NCBI GenBank assembly: GCA_030263665.1 | Contig: SZPK01000029.1 | Span: 1-64,000, forward strand | Source: Villigracilis sp024434165 | GTDB taxonomy: Bacteria > Chloroflexota > Anaerolineae > Anaerolineales > Villigracilaceae | Direction: 5' to 3' | Length of the DNA stretch: 64,000 nucleotides | Shown: positions 48,886 to 57,902 of the stretch, piece by piece | How the letters are laid out: every line of letters begins with the position of its first letter | Numbering within the stretch: position 1 is the first letter of the stretch | Program-made: the position numbers and the translations under genes | The notes under the pieces: generated by a model | The model's database searches: none | Told to the model about the DNA's origin: nothing | Seen by the model: only the letters and a program-made list of their open reading frames with translations

Positions 48886-50121
48886 TCACTCACTGGCATT
48901 AAGATAGCCCAGGGTTCTTTCGAGCGCCTGGTGCGCCCATGCCGCCGCGCGTCTCACATTCGCGTTGGAATCCTGTGCGGCTTGCTCCAGGGGAGTCAAA
49001 GCCCCGGGGTCGGTGTACCAGACCAGGGTTAGGGAAGAGGCGATGCGCGTCAGGGCGGAATCCGATTTGAGGAGGTCAATCAGCACTTTCACCCGTTCCG
49101 TCTTCGCGTCGCGCGCATCCGCAAACATGGCTCCATAACTCCAGGTCTGACCGGCGAGTTTTTCGATGAAATCGGGAGGCAGATTGAGCTGCGCCCCCAC
49201 CTTTCGTACTTGCGTTTCCATATTCGCCAGCATGGAGTTGAGGTCTGCCACCTGCTTGCTGCCGAGAATGCTCATGCCTTCGGCAAGGCTGATGTTCGTG
49301 CCGCCCATGTTCAGGCTGAAGCCGCCGCCTGGAAACGCGCCTTCGATCTGCGGTTTGATGCCGCTCATGGTTTGCAAAGCGTCGGTGACGGCGCGGTACA
49401 ACACGGTGTGTTGACCGTACAAGTCGTCGTCTTGAAGCATATCGAGCAGGACGGGAAGCGCCTGCACTGCCTGCAGCTGCCCAAGCGCTTGAATCATGAT
49501 CGCCTGAGTCATCATGTCGCTTTTGGGCAGGCGGGAGAGCAAAACATCCGCTGCACGCGCATCGCCCGATGTCCCCAATGCCTGAATGGCTTTGCTCTTC
49601 AGGATGATATCCGGGCTGGCGATGTGCGGCAGGAGCAGGTCTGCCAACCCTTCGGCTTTGAATTCGAGGAGCAGATCCACCAGGTGGGGATTCGGATTTT
49701 GCCGGAAGGCTTCGACGATTTGCGGAGCCGCCTTGCGCCCAAATTTGCGCAGCGCCTGATATGCCGCATTGCCCACATGCAGTTTGTCTTTGCGAAGAAA
49801 GGCTTCGAGCAGGGCTGGGATGGACCGGGGGTCTTTGAGCCGTCCCAAACCGACGGCGGCGCGTTCGCGGACGGTGGCAACCCGGTCTTGCAGAGCCTCC
49901 GTCAACGGGGCAAGGGCTTGCGGGAATTTGAGCGCGCCCAGCGCCTGAACCGCGTTCCGTCGTACGCGCCAATCGGGGTCTTTCAAATCGGGCAGGAGCA
50001 AATCCACTGCGCGCGGGTCCCTGCTTTGCCCCAGCATGCGCGCTGCATCGCAGCGTTTGGTCCAGTCCGAACCGTGCAAGTCGGCGGCGAGCGTTTCAAA
50101 TGGGACGGTTGTTTTAGCCAT
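48886..50121 (-). CDS. HEAT-repeat protein
   Basis: A 411-residue protein built from about eight HEAT/PBS-lyase-like repeats in the N-terminal two thirds, such as DPRAVDLLLPDLKDPDWRVR, RNAVQALGALKFPQALAPLT and RERAAVGLGRLKDPRSIPAL. The C-terminal part contains a different helical region (SILGSKQVADLNSMLANMET) and ends with one more repeat-like segment (ANVRRAAAWAHQALERTL). Such scaffolds mediate protein contacts; no enzymatic motif is seen. Start 50121 has only a weak ribosome site. Confidence 0.85.
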   Translation of the reverse strand: MAKTTVPFETLAADLHGSDWTKRCDAARMLGQSRDPRAVDLLLPDLKDPDWRVRRNAVQALGALKFPQALAPLTEALQDRVATVRERAAVGLGRLKDPRSIPALLEAFLRKDKLHVGNAAYQALRKFGRKAAPQIVEAFRQNPNPHLVDLLLEFKAEGLADLLLPHIASPDIILKSKAIQALGTSGDARAADVLLSRLPKSDMMTQAIMIQALGQLQAVQALPVLLDMLQDDDLYGQHTVLYRAVTDALQTMSGIKPQIEGAFPGGGFSLNMGGTNISLAEGMSILGSKQVADLNSMLANMETQVRKVGAQLNLPPDFIEKLAGQTWSYGAMFADARDAKTERVKVLIDLLKSDSALTRIASSLTLVWYTDPGALTPLEQAAQDSNANVRRAAAWAHQALERTLGYLNASE

Positions 50122-50236
50122 GGAATGGTCCTTGTTTGTATGGGTGAATTATCCCATGACCTCGATACAGGGCAAAGGCTGCGAGGCTTTCAATTTCATA
50201 ACTCACCTTACGAAAAAATTTTTCTACAAACCGCAG

Positions 50237-50289
50237 GGGCGACCCGCCCGGCGAAAGTAAAGCGCCTGATCCATCCCGACGGGTCGCCC
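50237..50289. repeat. Intergenic inverted repeat upstream of comEC
   Basis: GGGCGACCCG and CGGGTCGCCC, a perfect 10-bp inverted repeat with a 33-base spacer. Confidence 0.6.
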
Positions 50290-50318
50290 GTACTTCCAAA
50301 CTAAAGTAGAATTCCCTC

Positions 50319-52712
50319 ATGCCCTTGTTGTGGATTTCATTATCCTTCCTGGCGGGGATTGTCCTTGCCAGCCTGTTCCCTCTTCCCGCCTGGGCGTGGG
50401 CGCTGATTGCGCTTGGTTTCCTGCTCCTCTTCTTTTTTCTCCGCAATTCCCAATTCGTTACCCGTTCCTCGTTAATCGCCGCTTATCCTTTTATCCCCCT
50501 CCTTCCCGCCATCTTCTTCCTCGGTTCCGCCTACCACCAATTCCGCCAGCCGACCATAGACGCCTTCCACATCGCCTTCTACAACGACCGCGAATACGAA
50601 TTGCTGATCACCGGGTCTCTTGCCGAGCCGCCCGACTACCGTGATAGATACACCAATCTCAAACTGAACGTGGAAGCGGTGGATACCGGCGACGGCGACC
50701 TGCCCGTCTCAGGCGCGATTCTGGTGCGCGTGCCGCCGAACGAAACGTATGAATACGGCGAACGCATCCGTGTGCGCGGACTGTTGAAGACTCCGCCGGA
50801 GAACGAGGAATTCTCCTACCGCGATTATCTCGCGCGGCAGGGAGTCTACGCCTACATGTCCGATGCCGAAGCGACGCGCCTGCCCGGCAGCGGCGGGAAC
50901 GTCCTGTTCATTCCTGTGTATTATCTCAAGGAAAGACTTCTCGAAAACACCTACCGCCTCTTCCCGGACCCCGAAGCCTCCCTCTTTGCGGGCATCCTCT
51001 TCGGCGTGGATACGGGCTTGCCCAAAAACCTGCGGGACGCCTTCAAGAACACCGGCACGGCGCACATCATTGCCATTTCGGGTTTCAACATCGCCATCAT
51101 TGCGGGCTTGTTCTTTTCGATCTTCAAATCTCTGCTGAGGGATGAAAGGCTGGGAGCGTTCCTGGCGGTGGTCTTCGTTTTCCTCTATGCCTTTCTGGTC
51201 GGCGGCGACCCGGCTGTGGTGCGCGCCGCGTTCATGGGCAGCGCCTCGCTGTTCGCGCGGCAGGTCGGCAGGCGCAACGCGGGCATGAACACGCTGGCAT
51301 TCGTCGCGCTCATCATGGCGCTCATCAACCCGCTCGCGCTGTGGGATGTGGGCTTTCAACTTTCGTTCCTGGCTACCCTGGGTTTGATCCTTTACGCCGA
51401 ACCGTTTTCCAACTTTACAGCCAGCCTCATCGCAAAATTGACCAGAGAGGACACCGGCGCTGTCATCCGCATCATCAATGAAAACATCATCCTCACCCTC
51501 GCCGCGCAGGTGATGACCATCCCCATCATGGCATATTATTTCAACCGCATCTCCCTCATCTCGTTTGCAGCCAATCCCTTCATCCTGCCCGTCCAGCCGG
51601 TGGTGATGGTTCTCGGCGGACTGGCGGTCTTCGTCAGTCTCTTCATTTATCCGCTTGGGCAGGCGCTCGCATGGATCGTGTGGGGTTTCGCAAGTTACAC
51701 CATCCGCGTGGTGGAATTCTTCGACCGTGTGCCAAACGGTGTGATCGTGCTGGGCGGCGTGCCCGGCTGGGCGGTGGCTGCCTTCTATGCCGCGCTTCTT
51801 GCCGTGACGTTGAACTGGTCTGCCGTCCAGGGCTGGTTCAAGTCTGCGGCTTCGTCCATCCGCGCCGCTGCATTGACCGCTGCCTTCGCCCTCGTCTTCG
51901 CCTGCATGGTGTTGTTCTGGACGGCTTCCGCAAAATCCGGCGATGGGCGCTTCCATGTCGTCTTCCTCGAAGCCGGTTCCGCCGACGCCGTCCTCATCCA
52001 AACGCCGGAGGGACGCAGCATCCTCGTCAACGGCGGGGCAAACGTCTCCGAACTTTCGGATGAACTCGGCAGGCGTCTGCCCCTCTTCTCTCGCAGCCTG
52101 GATTGGCTCATCATTGCCTCCACGCAGGAGAACCAGGTCGCCGCCCTGCCGCGCATCGTGGAGCGGTACGCGCCCGAAAACGTCCTGTGGAGCGGGAACG
52201 TGCAAGCCTCGTTTTCCTCCCGCCTGTTGGATGAATACTTCGCACAGAATGAAATCCCGGTCACGCCGGCAGAGGCTGGTCAACGGCTCGAGCTGGGCGG
52301 CGGCGCGTTTATCGAGGTGCAGGCTGTCGGTCCGCGTGGAAGCGTGCTGCTCGTCGAGTATGGAAGTTTTCGCGCGCTTCTGCCCATCGGCGTAGGCGAA
52401 GGTACGTTCGAGTCGCTGGAGTTCGGCAATTCCATCGGCAAGGTGGACGTGCTTTTGCTCGCCGAATCGGGATATGCGCCGAGCAACCCGCCGGATATCG
52501 TCGAAAACCTGAACCCGCAGCTGGTGGTGTTGAGCGCCGCCGCCGGTGACTTGAACGGTTTGCCGCACCAGGAGGTGCTGGACATGCTGAGCGGCTATTC
52601 CCTCCTGCGCACCGACCGCAACGGCTGGATTGATGTCAGCACGGACGGAGTTGAAATGCAGGTCAATGTGGAACGGGGCGGCATGCAGGAAACCGAACCG
52701 GGCGGAGAGTGA
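50319..52712 (+). CDS. comEC: DNA uptake channel ComEC/Rec2
   Basis: A 797-residue membrane channel for transforming DNA. Two to three N-terminal spans, an OB-like domain (ELLITGSLAEPPDYRDRYTN onward), then the competence core with HIIAISGFNIAIIAGLFF and several spans (AFMGSASLFARQVGRRNAGM). The C-terminal beta-lactamase-like domain has HVVFLEAGSADAVLIQTPEG, but the metal motif THxHxDH is replaced by IASTQENQVAAL, so that domain is probably not catalytic. Identity as ComEC is secure; nuclease activity of this domain is doubtful. Confidence 0.93.
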   Translation: MPLLWISLSFLAGIVLASLFPLPAWAWALIALGFLLLFFFLRNSQFVTRSSLIAAYPFIPLLPAIFFLGSAYHQFRQPTIDAFHIAFYNDREYELLITGSLAEPPDYRDRYTNLKLNVEAVDTGDGDLPVSGAILVRVPPNETYEYGERIRVRGLLKTPPENEEFSYRDYLARQGVYAYMSDAEATRLPGSGGNVLFIPVYYLKERLLENTYRLFPDPEASLFAGILFGVDTGLPKNLRDAFKNTGTAHIIAISGFNIAIIAGLFFSIFKSLLRDERLGAFLAVVFVFLYAFLVGGDPAVVRAAFMGSASLFARQVGRRNAGMNTLAFVALIMALINPLALWDVGFQLSFLATLGLILYAEPFSNFTASLIAKLTREDTGAVIRIINENIILTLAAQVMTIPIMAYYFNRISLISFAANPFILPVQPVVMVLGGLAVFVSLFIYPLGQALAWIVWGFASYTIRVVEFFDRVPNGVIVLGGVPGWAVAAFYAALLAVTLNWSAVQGWFKSAASSIRAAALTAAFALVFACMVLFWTASAKSGDGRFHVVFLEAGSADAVLIQTPEGRSILVNGGANVSELSDELGRRLPLFSRSLDWLIIASTQENQVAALPRIVERYAPENVLWSGNVQASFSSRLLDEYFAQNEIPVTPAEAGQRLELGGGAFIEVQAVGPRGSVLLVEYGSFRALLPIGVGEGTFESLEFGNSIGKVDVLLLAESGYAPSNPPDIVENLNPQLVVLSAAAGDLNGLPHQEVLDMLSGYSLLRTDRNGWIDVSTDGVEMQVNVERGGMQETEPGGE

Positions 52713-52771
52713 CGCGGGGTTTCGCGTATAATGACGTCGTCGCTTGCATGGAATTCACGCCCGGAGGAGAT

Positions 52772-53164
52772 ATGGCTGATCTGCTGAAAATCACAAAGAC
52801 CGGGGGCAGGGTCGTCATCCTGCAGTTGGAGGGGAACCTGGACCGGCAAACGGAGGACGAACTGGTACATGCAGCGCAGCGGGAATTCGATTCCGGCGCG
52901 CGCTTTTTGTTGATGGATCTGCATGGTGTGGAGGTGGTGACCAGCGCGGGTCTGCGGGCGCTGCACACCATTTACAAAATGTTCACTCCCGAAAACGAGA
53001 TCCAAGCCTGGCGGGCGGAGCATCCGCATGAAGTCTTCAAATCGCCCTATTTCAAACTGGCGCAGCCATCTCCCCAGGTGCACTACGTGTTGAGCATGGC
53101 GGGCTTTTTGCAAAGCCTCTATATCCATCCCTCCGCCGCCGAAGCGCTGGCTTCATTTGCCTGA
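52772..53164 (+). CDS. STAS-domain protein 1
   Basis: A 130-residue anti-anti-sigma-like STAS protein. MADLLKITKTGGRVVILQLE starts the fold; the phosphorylatable Ser lies in GVEVVTSAGLRALHTIY, as in SpoIIAA. The C-terminal extension (SPYFKLAQPSPQVHYVLSMA) matches that of the second STAS protein at 53920, so the two are paralogues. Start 52772 follows GGAGGAGAT. It may control a switch protein or sigma factor; no anti-sigma kinase gene is adjacent. Confidence 0.85.
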   Translation: MADLLKITKTGGRVVILQLEGNLDRQTEDELVHAAQREFDSGARFLLMDLHGVEVVTSAGLRALHTIYKMFTPENEIQAWRAEHPHEVFKSPYFKLAQPSPQVHYVLSMAGFLQSLYIHPSAAEALASFA

Positions 53165-53169
53165 TTCCA

Positions 53170-53895
53170 GTGGGGTATCTTTTGCTCGAAGGCGGCGCGG
53201 AATTTGGCGGGTGCATGTCCGAGCCGGATTTGCGCGCCATCGAACTGGCTGGCGGGTTCGAGTCGCCCATCTGCATCATCCCCGCCGCCGCCGCGCCGGA
53301 TAACAACCACAAACGGGCGGGGAACAACGGCGTGCGCTGGTTTCAAAGCCTCGGCGCGAGGAACGTATTCACGGTGGATGTGATTGATTCGAAATCCGCT
53401 AACGATTCCGCGCTCGCCGCCTCGGTTCGGACCTCGAAACTGATCTACCTGCTCGGAGGTTTTCCCCGTCATTTGGGCGAGACATTGAAAGACAGCCAAT
53501 GCTGGAGCGCGGCTCTCGAAGCCCATACAGCGGGAGCGGTGATCGCCGGGAGCAGCGCGGGGGCGATGGTGTTGTGCGAGCATTACTACGACCCCTACGA
53601 AAAGAAATTACTGCGCGGCTTGAATTTGGTGCCCAACGCCTGCGTCCTGCCGCATCATAATACCTTCGGCAGAGCGTGGGCGGGTCAATTGAGACAAATG
53701 CTCCCGGACGGTACGCTCATTGGCATTGACGAACATACAGGCATGTTGTCAACGGATTCCTTCACGGATTCGCGGATGAAAACGGATGTGGAATGGGGAG
53801 TATACGGCGGCGGGAAGGTCACGCTTTACCGAAGCGAATCAACCGCCGGCTATGGAAGAGGCGAAAGGTTCTCAATCCAGACAAAGCGGCTATAA
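53170..53895 (+). CDS. Peptidase S51/cyanophycinase-like protein
   Basis: A 241-residue serine hydrolase-like protein. The nucleophile elbow is VIAGSSAGAMVL (GxSAGA), the oxyanion region is KLIYLLGGFPRHL, and FGRAWAGQLRQMLPDGTLIG follows as in S51 peptidases, which include cyanophycinase and peptidase E. It starts at GTG 53170, six bases after the first STAS gene; no ATG fits. Its substrate could be a dipeptide or cyanophycin-like polymer. Its position between two STAS paralogues suggests joint expression. Confidence 0.85.
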   Translation: MGYLLLEGGAEFGGCMSEPDLRAIELAGGFESPICIIPAAAAPDNNHKRAGNNGVRWFQSLGARNVFTVDVIDSKSANDSALAASVRTSKLIYLLGGFPRHLGETLKDSQCWSAALEAHTAGAVIAGSSAGAMVLCEHYYDPYEKKLLRGLNLVPNACVLPHHNTFGRAWAGQLRQMLPDGTLIGIDEHTGMLSTDSFTDSRMKTDVEWGVYGGGKVTLYRSESTAGYGRGERFSIQTKRL

Positions 53896-53919
53896 TTCGC
53901 CCAACCCGGAGGTAACGCC

Positions 53920-54288
53920 ATGAATAACGCTTTTAAGGTTACAAGGGAACAAATGCAGGGGAATGTGCCGGTTACCGTTTTGCACGTGCGCGGCTGGCTG
54001 GACGCTCAAAGCGAAGAGGCTTTGCTTGCAGAAGCCAGGAGCGCGTACGACGAAGGCGCGCGTTATTTGGTGATCAACCTCGAAGAAGTGGATACGCTGA
54101 CCAGCGCCGGAATGCGCGCACTTCAAAAGATTCACCGGATATTCACGCCGCAGGAGGAAGCCTATAACGCGGTGCACGTGAAATTGTGCAAGGCGCCGCC
54201 GCAGGTCTATCACGTGCTCGGCATCACCGGCTTTTTACAGAGCATCCAGAATTACGAAACCCTGCAAGCCGCCGTGGATTCGTTTTGA
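53920..54288 (+). CDS. STAS-domain protein 2
   Basis: A 122-residue paralogue of the STAS protein at 52772. VTVLHVRGWLDAQSEEALLA is the first part; the phospho-Ser region is VDTLTSAGMRALQKIHRIFT; and the end (YHVLGITGFLQSIQNYETLQ) parallels YVLSMAGFLQSL in the first. A ribosome site GGAGGT precedes the ATG by seven bases. The two paralogues may compete for the same partner. Partner proteins are not in the window. Confidence 0.87.
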   Translation: MNNAFKVTREQMQGNVPVTVLHVRGWLDAQSEEALLAEARSAYDEGARYLVINLEEVDTLTSAGMRALQKIHRIFTPQEEAYNAVHVKLCKAPPQVYHVLGITGFLQSIQNYETLQAAVDSF

Positions 54289-54300
54289 CAAGGCTCCCAA

Positions 54301-54972
54301 TCACGCAAGATACGAGACAATCAAACTCCAGTTGACGGAGAGATCGTAAGCCCCGACGCCCAATAACAGCAGACCGCTGACGAGGTTGATCGAACGCGCC
54401 CGCACTGCGAATTGGCGCGTGATCCAGCGTTGGGCAGCCCCGGAGAGGAAGGATAACAGCAGGAGCGGGATGCCGAACCCCAAACCGAACCAGAGGAAGA
54501 CGCTCAACTTCCCAAGCGCGTCGGCGACGGTGAGCGAAAGCGCGAAGATGCTCACCACCAGCGGACCCGAACATGGCAGTGCGATGGGTCCATATAGCAA
54601 GCCGTAAAGGAACGCGTTCGCAAACGGATGCGAGAACAACGGCGTTTGGATTTGGGGAAGTTTCTTGAAGGGGTTGATGTTCAACAGCAATAACACGCCG
54701 GACAGAATGATGATGAGGTCGGCAATGGGGATGACCAGCGCCAGCGCCCGCCCAATGGATATGGATAAAAGCGCGATGACAGCGCCCAATGCGAGCATCA
54801 TCGTCAATACGCCCGCCAGCACGAAGAAACCGAGCAGGCAGCGGATGCGCGGGTTTTGCAGGTTTGCCCCTCCGCTGCTGAGGTAGGCGAGAAAGCCGGG
54901 ATACAACGGCAGGACGCATGGGCTGGTGGTGGCGAGCAAGCCGAGGGAAAGGGAGGTGAGGATGGTTTCCAT
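54301..54972 (-). CDS. CcdA-type cytochrome c biogenesis/thiol transporter
   Basis: A 223-residue membrane protein with six spans. The redox cysteines are in LATTSPCVLPLYPG and GPIALPCSGPLVV, the CcdA/DsbD-beta signatures. It moves reducing power from cytoplasmic thioredoxin across the membrane. The start follows TTATGGAA; there is no clear upstream terminator. The neighbouring TlpA-like lipoprotein (55050) is the likely recipient, and the two are transcribed in the same direction. Confidence 0.92.
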   Translation of the reverse strand: METILTSLSLGLLATTSPCVLPLYPGFLAYLSSGGANLQNPRIRCLLGFFVLAGVLTMMLALGAVIALLSISIGRALALVIPIADLIIILSGVLLLLNINPFKKLPQIQTPLFSHPFANAFLYGLLYGPIALPCSGPLVVSIFALSLTVADALGKLSVFLWFGLGFGIPLLLLSFLSGAAQRWITRQFAVRARSINLVSGLLLLGVGAYDLSVNWSLIVSYLA

Positions 54973-55049
54973 AAGTTTTTATTCTCCTCATCCCCAACCC
55001 TTGCTCATGGGAAACATACCTGCAGGGTGTTGGGGTGAGGATGAAAAAT

Positions 55050-55709
55050 TTACATGGTTTCGTCGAGAAACGGCTGGATGAATTCCAGGAGTTCCTCTGC
55101 GCTCTTGATGCCAAAGGGCAGCGGATGAACCTTGCCGTGACGGTCAACGACCAGCATGGGTGTGGAGGGCGGGTTGAGGAACTGGTTTCCATACAGCGAC
55201 GAGAGTTCGCTCGACGCCTCCGCCGGCGAGACGGCGTACAGCCAGTCGAAGCCCTGGGTTTCCGCGAAATCCTTAAGTTGGGAGGCGTCTTCGTTCGGGT
55301 CAATATCCAAGCCGATGACGATAAGGTCGTCGCGCCCGCCGAGCAGACCGCGCAATTCCTTGACCTGCTTCTGCTGGCTCAGACATTTCGAGCACCAGAC
55401 AGCCATTGCCTCCACCAAAACCACCTTGCCGTCGAAATCCTGAACCGTGAAGGTTTGCCCGGTGCGGACATCGGTCAGCGCGGCGCTGAACCAGGCAGGG
55501 CTTTCCATCATGGCTTCCTCGGTGGGCTTGTCCATCATGGCTTCTTCAGTGGAGTTGTCCATCATGGCTTCCTCGGTGGGCTTGTCCATCATGGATTCTT
55601 CTGTTGCGGGCTTATCCATCATCGCCTCTTCGGCTGCTGCCCCGCCGCAGGCTGCGACGAGCAAAGCCATGATCAGGGCAAAGTTGAAAAATAAGATTCT
55701 TGTTTTCAT
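55050..55709 (-). CDS. TlpA-like thioredoxin lipoprotein with an EEAMMDKPT repeat
   Basis: A 219-residue exported lipoprotein: signal with lipobox LLVAAC, then a repeat region EEAMMDKPATEESMMDKP and EEAMMDNSTEEAMMDKP, then a thioredoxin fold with redox motif AVWCSKCLSQQ and NPPSTPMLVVDRHG carrying the cis-Pro. It likely receives electrons from the CcdA protein encoded just downstream. The nine-residue tandem repeat is encoded by near-identical DNA blocks (about 55506-55620), so copy number may vary. Confidence 0.88.
   Translation of the reverse strand: MKTRILFFNFALIMALLVAACGGAAAEEAMMDKPATEESMMDKPTEEAMMDNSTEEAMMDKPTEEAMMESPAWFSAALTDVRTGQTFTVQDFDGKVVLVEAMAVWCSKCLSQQKQVKELRGLLGGRDDLIVIGLDIDPNEDASQLKDFAETQGFDWLYAVSPAEASSELSSLYGNQFLNPPSTPMLVVDRHGKVHPLPFGIKSAEELLEFIQPFLDETM
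55506..55620. repeat. Tandem coding repeat in the TlpA-like gene
   Basis: Blocks of about 27 bases (CATCATGGCTTC ... TTGTCC) repeat four to five times with small changes, encoding EEAMMDKPT on the - strand. Confidence 0.75.
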
Positions 55710-55850
55710 GGTTCTCCTTTTTCTGATGGTTCATGATAGTGGGAGGTTCTTACGAAACGCCTGTACATTGCTTACGAAACCCTGAACTCTTCCTGAAGGC
55801 GTAATTTTTTGTTAATGACTTTCCACCGGGAATCAAGTATGATTTTCCGC

Positions 55851-56543
55851 ATGAACGATGCGCGCATCCTTGTAGTGGAGGACGAGCCCAGCCTGGCGGA
55901 GGTGGTCTGCCTCTATTTAAAACGCGCCGGGTTTCAGGTGCAAGCCGCCGCGGACGGCAAACAAGCGATGGCAATTCTGGAAAAGCAGATGCCCGACTTC
56001 GTCATCCTGGATTTGATGCTGCCTGAAATTGACGGTCTATCCCTGACGCGCTGGCTGAGAGACCGCTCGAACGTGCCCATCATCATGGTTACGGCGCGGC
56101 GCGAGGAAATTGACCGCATCGCCGGGCTGGAGATGGGTGCGGACGATTACGTGGTCAAGCCGTTCAGCCCGCAGGAGTTGGTCAGCCGTGTTCGGGCGGT
56201 GCTCAGGCGCACCGGGCGGGAACAAACCGGGGCAGAGTCTGAGCGCGACTTGTCGCTTGGAGATATTCACATCAGCCCGGTTTCGCGCGCGGTGACGGTG
56301 CGCGAATCGCAGATCGAGTTGACCGCAAAGGAATTCGACCTGCTCTACCTGCTGGCGCGGCACCCCAGACAGGTCTTCACCCGCGAGCAATTGCTCGAGC
56401 GTGTGTGGGGCGGCGCGGAATACATTGACCCCGGCACGGTGACGGTGCACGTCCGCCGCCTGCGCGAGAAGATCGAAAGGGACCCGTCATCGCCGGTCCG
56501 CCTTTTGACCGTATGGGGCGTGGGATACAAATTCGAGCCATGA
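55851..56543 (+). CDS. OmpR-family response regulator
   Basis: A 230-residue regulator. The receiver has ILVVEDEPSLAEVV, phosphoacceptor D54 in FVILDLMLPEIDG, Thr in IMVTAR, and Lys in VVKPFSPQEL. The winged HTH has LTAKEFDLLYLLARHPRQVF, then GTVTVHVRRLREKIERDPSS. The start is uncertain (55851 preferred; Met residues upstream exist). It ends overlapping the kinase start (ATGA), forming a two-component operon, and is divergent from the TlpA-like gene, which it may control. Confidence 0.93.
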   Translation: MNDARILVVEDEPSLAEVVCLYLKRAGFQVQAAADGKQAMAILEKQMPDFVILDLMLPEIDGLSLTRWLRDRSNVPIIMVTARREEIDRIAGLEMGADDYVVKPFSPQELVSRVRAVLRRTGREQTGAESERDLSLGDIHISPVSRAVTVRESQIELTAKEFDLLYLLARHPRQVFTREQLLERVWGGAEYIDPGTVTVHVRRLREKIERDPSSPVRLLTVWGVGYKFEP

Positions 56544-57760
56544 AATCATCCGCCATTCTTCGTTTTATCGCAGGCATCCTGCTCATCTTCATCGTCTCGC
56601 TTGCCATCTTCGCCATGATGATGGCGCCGCCGATGTACGAACTGGGCTTGATGGCGCTCTTCCTCGGCGTCACGGCATTGGTCTCGGCGCTGGCGGGCTA
56701 CCTTGCCTACCGCCTCGGCTGGATGTCCCTCTCGCCGGCGCTGCGCTGGTCTCTTTTGGGCGGTTACGCCCTGTCCAGCCTGCTGACCTTTTTCAACGTC
56801 TGGTTCTCGGCGCAGATGATGTTCGCCAGCCAGCACGACCTGCTTCTGGCGATCGTCCTGCTTGTGTTCGCAGGCGGCATGGCGATGGCGCTGGGATATT
56901 TCCTCTCGTCCACCATCACCGACCGCGTCAACCAGTTGAAGGGCGCGGCGGAAAGACTGGCGCAGGGCGATTTGAAAACGCGCGTTCCTGTGCACGGGCG
57001 CGATGAGGTCGCCGCGCTTGCGCAGACCTTCAACTTGATGGCGGAGCAGCTCGAAACCGCCGACGCCAGACAGCGCGAACTCGAAAAAATGCGCGCGAAT
57101 CTCATCGCCTGGGTCGGGCACGACCTGCAAACTCCGCTCGCCTCCATCCGCGCCATCCTCGAAGCGCTCGAAGACGGCATGGTGGACGACCCCGCCACCA
57201 TCAAGCGTTACCTGAGCACCGCCCAGCGCGATGTGCGCTCGCTTTCCGCGCTGATTGACGACCTCTTCCAAATGGCGCAGTTGAACGCGGGCGGCTTTCA
57301 ACTGGAACGCGCAAACTCATCGCTTGCCGACCTCATCTCCGATACGCTCGAATCCTTTGCGGAACTCGCCTCGCGCCAGAACGTGAAACTGGCGGGCAGT
57401 GTGGATGCGGACGTTGACCCCGTCCACATGGATACCCGCCGCATCGGGCGTGTGCTCAACAACCTCATCAACAACGCCATTCGGCACACACCCGCTCAAG
57501 GGGAGGTCAGGGTCGAGGCGCGGCGCACCAACTCCGGCGTCGAAGTGACCGTCTCCGACACGGGCGAAGGCATCCGCGCTGAAGACCTTCCGCACATCTT
57601 CGATGGCTTCTATCGCGGGGAAAAATCCCGCAGCCGCGCCACCGGCGGAGCCGGGCTGGGTCTCGCCATTTCGCGCGGCATCGTTCAGGCGCACGGGGGC
57701 AGTCTCCGGGTCGAGAGCGAAGCGGGACGCGGCAGCCGCTTCACGTTTTACATCCCGTAA
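56540..57760 (+). CDS. Sensor histidine kinase
   Basis: A 406-residue membrane kinase. About four hydrophobic segments (residues 6-130), then HAMP (RVNQLKGAAERLAQGDLKTR), HisKA with phosphorylated H194 in AWVGHDLQTPLASIRA, and HATPase with N box (RVLNNLINNAIRHTPAQGEV), G1 (VSDTGEGIRAEDLPHIFDGF) and G2 (GGAGLGLAISRGIV). Coupled to the regulator upstream by ATGA. No long extracytoplasmic loop is present, so the signal is probably sensed in the membrane. Confidence 0.95.
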   Translation: MKSSAILRFIAGILLIFIVSLAIFAMMMAPPMYELGLMALFLGVTALVSALAGYLAYRLGWMSLSPALRWSLLGGYALSSLLTFFNVWFSAQMMFASQHDLLLAIVLLVFAGGMAMALGYFLSSTITDRVNQLKGAAERLAQGDLKTRVPVHGRDEVAALAQTFNLMAEQLETADARQRELEKMRANLIAWVGHDLQTPLASIRAILEALEDGMVDDPATIKRYLSTAQRDVRSLSALIDDLFQMAQLNAGGFQLERANSSLADLISDTLESFAELASRQNVKLAGSVDADVDPVHMDTRRIGRVLNNLINNAIRHTPAQGEVRVEARRTNSGVEVTVSDTGEGIRAEDLPHIFDGFYRGEKSRSRATGGAGLGLAISRGIVQAHGGSLRVESEAGRGSRFTFYIP

Positions 57761-57902
57761 ATATGGAGTCCAGAAGTTCTACTTCTGGATCTTCGCAAGT
57801 GGAACCTGCGGATTCCGTTTTCATCCCCTCATAAAACTCTCAGACTTGCGTAATCCTTTCGTAAGGAAGTTTCCGTACAATCGCCTCATCTTTGAGGTGA
57901 CG

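Noticed and set aside
50709..52568. Long - strand open frame opposite comEC
   Set aside because: Antisense shadow of a real gene with no family motifs.
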